DNA of 64,000 nucleotides, taken from contig JAWNGF010000004.1 of NCBI GenBank assembly GCA_037039685.1, forward strand, positions 1,550,001 through 1,614,000, written 5' to 3'. The stretch comes from Ceratobasidium sp. AG-K. Taxonomy: Eukaryota; Basidiomycota; Agaricomycetes; Cantharellales; Ceratobasidiaceae. Of the stretch, positions 59,528 to 64,000 are shown piece after piece (the first letter of the stretch is position 1; every line of letters begins with the position of its first letter). The notes under the pieces were generated by a model. It saw nothing but the letters and a program-made list of their open reading frames with translations. It was not told the origin of the DNA and did not search any database. The position numbers and the translations under genes are program-made.

Positions 59528-61432
59528 TTAGATTTGCGCTCCGCCTCTGAGGTCATCACTCGTCGTCAGCTCGCCTTCTTCAAGCTGGAAGTTTTCTCCA
59601 AATCGCTCGACGTGCTCGCCTGAGCGTGGGCGTGTAAACGAAAATAACTCTTTGGATTCGTCGTCGAGCTTGTTCTCTAGTCGGTCGGCGATAATGCGGC
59701 CCAGAACAGGCAAGAACTGATCATGGGGCGGAGTTTTGCATCATCCAGGGTCGGAACGGAAATGCGTTAGTGAGGGAATTTGCACATTGACGCAAACAAT
59801 CAGTCGGCACAAGTGACAGTTAGTGGCTAGTGTAAAGTGCTATTAGTGGCGCGAACCTTGAAAGCGTGACCTGAGCCGCCAGTGGCTAGAAAAAGCTGCG
59901 GGTGGCGCGGGTGATAGTCGATTATCCAGTCTTCGTCGATGGTGTCTGCGTACTGTCATTTCCTATGAGTACAGGGCCGACAGGTATATGCGGGCACTTA
60001 CCCAACATATCCGGCTCGAAGCAAAGTCCCGGTCTGAAATATCTGGGTAGAGTCTTCGCATTGCATCTCGCATGGGTTTCAGCATCCTCCTACCAAACGG
60101 CGAATCAGAAGCCTGGAGCATCAAGTACCCTGGTGTCATACTTTGGTACTGCGCACGAAGCTCCGGCCCCGTCCATCCCTATCCGGGCCGTGGGATCAAT
60201 GGGCGAAGCGTTATCCGTTGAGAGCCCCGTCCGAGGGGTTGATACGCTGTGAGACGATAGGGCGCCCCTATGGTGTATCTAGGATGATGTGATCAAATAC
60301 AACCCCATTATGCGAGAATATACCTACACCCCATTTTAGAAGCCCAGATGGAGTGGGCTGAGAAGCTATCATGAGACAATGCATCTCGCTTCCGACAAAC
60401 TACTTACAGGCATGGTGTACAGACCGGTTGATATGTCAAATAGGGTGGGCACGTTGCGATATTTCTCAAGTTCTTCAGGAGCCAGTTGGACGGTGAGCGA
60501 CGTGTGTCTGGAATCAAATGAGCCTATGTCCTACATGAAACTGCTTCTACCTACCCCGTCGCTTTCATTAGTTTTGATAGACCAAATGACTCGTCTGGGA
60601 AGAGGGATGATGTCCAGGCACCGGCGGCCAAGACGATGATATCGCCCCGCAGGACTTCCTCTGTGCCGCCGGCCATGGTGGCCTTGACTCCAACGGCCCG
60701 CCCAGCCGGATCGAGCTCCAATTCCGTCACTCGGCGCCCACTCAGGATGGTTACACCCCGCCCCTCGTAGGCTTGGACTTTACGCAACAAGGCTTTCATT
60801 CCGACCGTTGAAGCAACCCACCCACCGTCCTTGTTCAAATAACAAGAGTTTTTGATACTTCCATCCGGATTGGCTGCCGCGACTTCACCGAGTCGTACAT
60901 CAGGTGGGAATACCTGTTTGATGTCCGATACTGTGGTAAGGAGGACAACCCTGCAACCGGCTGCTATGTCATTTTCTCGAGCGGCATTCGAGTAGGCGGT
61001 CCCCTTTTCACCTCCGAACACCGCGACGCCAGATCTAGTGTGCGTTAATTGGGATATACTAACACCACAATCACGGAACTCACTCGTGATAGGCATCGTC
61101 CCAATCGCCAGTTTTCCACTTTTGAATTGCCTCTTGTGCCAAACGGGTATATGCATTTTTACGATACGCAGAGCGAACAATCTTGTTTAGGTCTAGTGTT
61201 TTGACATCAATCTTGCTCGCTTCCCAGAACGCCGAGACGAATAATGGGGCGAGACTGAAGATCCAAGAAAACCAAGGGAGCTGTGCGTACCTGTTGAGGC
61301 CGCATCTGGTGCAGGAAGTTCGTGGGATCTGTCGATGATGGTTAGATTACGGTAACCGCGTTCGAGGAGCTCCAGAGCGGTTGAAAGTCCGAAACAACCT
61401 GCGCCTAGGATGAGAATGGATTGATTAGACAT
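59528..61432 (-). CDS. FAD-dependent amino-acid oxidase, DAO superfamily (451 aa)
   Basis: Nine exons: 61432-61291, 61192-61084, 61034-60555, 60507-60408, 60358-60329, 60278-60246, 60178-60002, 59952-59857, 59716-59528. The N-terminal dinucleotide-binding motif is ILILGAGCFGLSTALELLER. It is followed by ADP-binding acidic residue context TIIDRSHELPAPDAAS. The middle carries a GWVASTVGMKALL substrate-domain segment and DIIVLAAGAWTS. The C-terminal FAD contact is DYHPRHPQLFLATGGSGHAFK then FLPVLGRIIADRLENK. The layout fits sarcosine/saccharopine/fructosyl-amino-acid oxidases, which oxidise secondary amines and release H2O2, often in peroxisomes. No clear PTS1 is seen at the end (GGAQI). Substrate cannot be decided. 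An apparent frame change near 60180-60246 is resolved by a 67-nt intron. Confidence 0.88.
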
Positions 61433-62368
61433 AGGACCGAGGTGTGTGATACGAGGGGCCTTGAGCTTATGCTTGTGAATCTGGTCAGGGGCGAGAAGAT
61501 AAATGGATTGTGCAACCTTGGTCCGAGGCCACGCGACCGATGAGTTATGAAATGCAGCACGGCCACTGGGAATCTAAGCGATGGCGAGCTATGGCCATCG
61601 GCCGATGAGATACGCGCATATAATCTAAATTTCGCTGTGTCTCCCAGGCGTTAAGATAGTAAGCAGGGTGTAGCCGCTTGGACTTGAAAAGATTCGACAA
61701 AGTATCAAGCTTGGAGCTGGGTGATCGGGTGATTACATCTAGGCTACCTCAGGCTCTTGCCTTGGTGTGATAGGGAAGCTATGGGTCGGCCCGTTAGTGT
61801 CATGAACGACCTGTTGGGGGGGCTCGCTTGGTCGCTGGAGTATGGTATGATTTATACTAGGCAATAATTCAAAGCTAAATTTTATCGGGTTGTTAGGTGG
61901 GTATGTTCTGCCCACTTTGTAAAGGTTGCATACCTTGGCAACCGGGTGGCATAACATTTCACTTGAAATTGCAAAGCTGTTTACTGTAGAACTGGCCAAC
62001 CCAAACTCTTGAGTGTGCGGTGCCCGGTCGAGATTTTTGTTATTGGTCAAATGGAAAATTTCCGTGTTTTCGCTGCCGCTCTCGTCTGTCTATGCTGAAT
62101 TATTCGAGTGTGTTTGAATGGCAAGAGCATATATGGTAGTTTGTTCTACAACATCTACACATAGGCTAAGAGACTAGCTATGTTGCTCACATGGCAATTG
62201 GCAAAGAAGTCAAAGTTTTTGGACGTTTATTCGACGCGAGCAAAAAATAAAAAATAGAAAGCGCTTTTCAGCTCCAAGTATCCTTTAGCAGAGCATTGGA
62301 GCTCAAACAGGAAGATACATAATAGTAGAATAAAATCTGCGTTGACGCACTATACCGAACATTGGCAA
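61433..62368. other. intergenic, no feature seen
   Basis: About 940 AT-rich bases between the oxidase start and the tRNA gene; no gene is recognised. Confidence 0.5.
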
Positions 62369-62469
62369 GCGTGAATGGGGTAGTGGTAACCTTAATCGTT
62401 GCCATTTGATCGCCGAATACAGGCGATTCCACGTTCGATTAGCCAGGGGTTCGATTCCCCTTTCACGCA
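62369..62469 (+). tRNA. tRNA-Gly (anticodon GCC) with 30-nt intron
   Basis: The acceptor stem pairs GCGTGAA (62369-62375) with TTCACGC (62462-62468), with discriminator A at 62469. The D arm includes the A box TGGGGTAGTGG. The anticodon stem pairs AATCG (62394-62398) with CGATT (62436-62440). The T arm is AGGGG-TTCGATT-CCCCT with the B box GGTTCGATTCC. The anticodon GCC is at 62401-62403. An intron of 30 bases (62405-62434) sits after position 37. The spliced product has 71 bases, the usual length of eukaryotic tRNA-Gly(GCC). Confidence 0.9.
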
Positions 62470-62472
62470 GTC

Positions 62473-62476
62473 TTTT
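62473..62476 (+). terminator. RNA polymerase III terminator
   Basis: A run of four T begins four bases after the end of the tRNA, the normal pol III stop signal. Confidence 0.7.
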
Positions 62477-62990
62477 ACCTCTTTTATGACGCTTTTGTTT
62501 TATCTCAAACGGTCCATTTTTCCTCGAGAGCCGGAAGAGACGAGTTTCGGGCTAGTTTTCACGAATTTCTCGCTTATTTTGGAGATTTTCAACTGAAATC
62601 AAGCGGGGAAAGAGTTCACATGGTCCGACGCGACTTTTCTCTCTCACTAGCTGTTGAAGTTGGTGGTAATGTATTTCGGTTGGCGAATTTGGGCACTGTA
62701 TGCGCAAATTGACGAGAACGCAAATTGAACTTGCACGTGATTCGCCCTTACAAGAACCAGATTGGGTTTACAGCTCCCACCACCTAATTAACTCGGAGAA
62801 TGCTAAGGTTACATTGACTTGTCTCGGACTCGCAATATTTAGTGTGAATTCTATGCGATACTGGGCATTAGCGCTCTAACTGCGACAACTACTCTGGTGC
62901 ATCCCTGGCTTGCCACTCTCTGACTTTGGACAACCCAAACTACTCCGGTGCCGGTTCACCTACACGACCGCTCTGAACAGCTAGCCCGTC
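62477..62990. other. intergenic, promoter of the G-patch gene
   Basis: About 510 bases; nothing specific is recognised. Confidence 0.5.
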
Positions 62991-64000
62991 ATGTCCGACG
63001 AAGAAGACGACTATCTATCCGAAAAGCTCTTGGCTTCTCTGGAGAAACCCAAGCCTAGCACCGCACTCAGCTATGCGGAACGACGACGTGTCGCCCAACG
63101 CGAATCTGAACGCAAGCGACTCGAAGGGCGAATCAAGTCGCGCCGAGAAATGGAAGAAGAAGCCCGCCGCGAGGGGTTGAGTCGTAGCTTATTTGAGAGG
63201 GAGATGGAAAAGCCCAAGGAGGACGCGGCTGGTGGAAGTACAGGGGGGAGCAAAGCAATGTCGATGATGCTGAAGATGGGATTCAAACCTGGAGAGGCGT
63301 TGGGGAAAAAAGAGGAGCCACCGGCTGAGGAATCGAAGGAAAAGGAAGCGAGTGCAGAGCCAGAGCCGAAAGGGAAAAAGTCGGGGCATTTGACCGAGCC
63401 CTTGCCGCTTGCGGTCTGGGCAGGTATGGGACTCAACGAAACATCCATGCATTTACTGACACGAGGGCAATAGGCAGGAAAGGTCTCGGTCTTGGCAAAC
63501 GAGCCATGTCACCGCCCCTTGGCGGGTCCTCGAAGGCAACCAAGGTGTCTGCGGAAGAAGACGCAGCCGAAAAGAGCAGGAACGAAGGCTATCGAACGCG
63601 CGCACGAGGCGAGTATGAGGAACGGCGGGACGAAGGCCGCCTACGGGCTGTGCTGAGAACATGCGCCAACTTGGACGAGGCCAACGGCATACAAGTAGGT
63701 AATCAAATAAGTAAAGCCGGCCAGTCGCTAATTTCGAGCAGTTTAATGTTCTTCAACTTAATCCATCCGACCCCTCGACCATTCCACCCACACTATATGA
63801 ACTACTCACCAGGCCCGAGGACGAATCGATGGCAAAGCCAGGCTTCCGCGTGCCGATAGGAGAGTCAGATTTCGACGAGGGAGTAGGTCCCGGGTCTGAC
63901 CGAGCGATTGCTGCGCGGTTGAAAGAACAGATGAAGGCCGACAGCCTGCAACCGCTAAAGGGTGCCGTGGAAGAAGACAACCTTGCGATGCGAGATGCGC
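62991..64000 (+). CDS. G-patch domain protein (GPATCH11/CCDC75-like), 5' part
   Basis: Exons 62991-63423, 63474-63694 and 63742 to the window end join in frame (introns 50 and 47 nt); the gene continues beyond 64000. The N-terminus MSDEEDDYLSEKLLASLE and a long charged helix (ERRRVAQRESERKRLEGRIK) are followed by a G-patch: MSMMLKMGFKPGEALGKKE, then after an insert and the first intron WAGRKGLGLGKRA. A further helical block (RGEYEERRDEGRLRAVLRTC) leads to FNVLQLNPSDPSTIPPTLY. This order matches GPATCH11-type proteins, nuclear factors linked to RNA processing, often through DEAH helicases. The G-patch is split by an acidic insert of about 40 residues. The start codon is the first ATG after stops in the frame. 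Confidence 0.85.

Noticed and set aside
60179..60245. Apparent frameshift in the FAD oxidase
   Set aside because: Resolved by a normal 67-nt intron (GTATCA...GGATAG) that restores GWTGPELRAQYQ in frame.
62399..62596. 65-codon open frame
   Set aside because: Overlaps the tRNA-Gly gene and has no coding features.

Overview
The window is nuclear DNA of a filamentous basidiomycete. Most genes are cut by many short (46-68 nt) GT-AG introns. The gene families are a CBM1-carrying GH7 cellobiohydrolase, a NACHT-WD40 STAND protein, a CHAT protease, a DUF6534-type membrane protein and a trifunctional intronless TRP1. Together these fit Agaricomycetes, and the style of the NACHT-WD40, CHAT and zinc-cluster proteins suggests the Rhizoctonia/Ceratobasidium group. 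That placement is inference from family style, not from a search.

Layout. 1-592: 3' end of an EFG1 rRNA-processing gene. 1766-2419: a small secreted protein with two introns. 3347-4953: a Zn2Cys6 regulator, convergent with SWR1 (5331-11171, 8 exons, 1823 aa). 11.2-15.6 kb: a gene-poor island with small foldback elements. 15618-17311: GH7-CBM1 cellobiohydrolase. 17.7-24.9 kb: a CHAT gene followed head-to-tail by a NACHT-WD40 gene; a 34-bp perfect palindrome and an 87-bp foldback element lie between them. The pair carries three apparent single-base deletions. 25549-28435: SulP/STAS anion transporter (14 exons). 29035-31533: TRP1. 32.0-38.3 kb: two tandem DUF1917-like paralogues with almost the same exon structure, separated by an alcohol-dehydrogenase relic and a 1333-bp hAT deletion derivative with intact terminal repeats and target-site duplication. 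38.6-43.9 kb: a 1680-aa acidic protein of unknown function. 44.6-50.5 kb: a cell-wall-integrity MAP kinase (Slt2/Mpk1 type) and a 942-aa pseudokinase-kinase fusion. 51.3-53.7 kb: methylcrotonyl-CoA carboxylase beta subunit. 54.7-56.8 kb: cytochrome P450. 57.6-59.2 kb: seven-TM-like membrane protein. 59.5-61.4 kb: FAD amino-acid oxidase. 62.4 kb: an intron-containing tRNA-Gly(GCC). 62991-64000: 5' part of a G-patch protein.

Most genes are unrelated housekeeping or accessory loci and do not form one pathway. The clearest possible functional unit is the CHAT plus NACHT-WD40 pair, which resembles allorecognition or programmed-cell-death modules: a STAND sensor with a two-propeller WD40 array next to a caspase-like protease. 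Exon boundaries were read by hand from splice consensus and reading-frame continuity; no alignment or transcript data were available.
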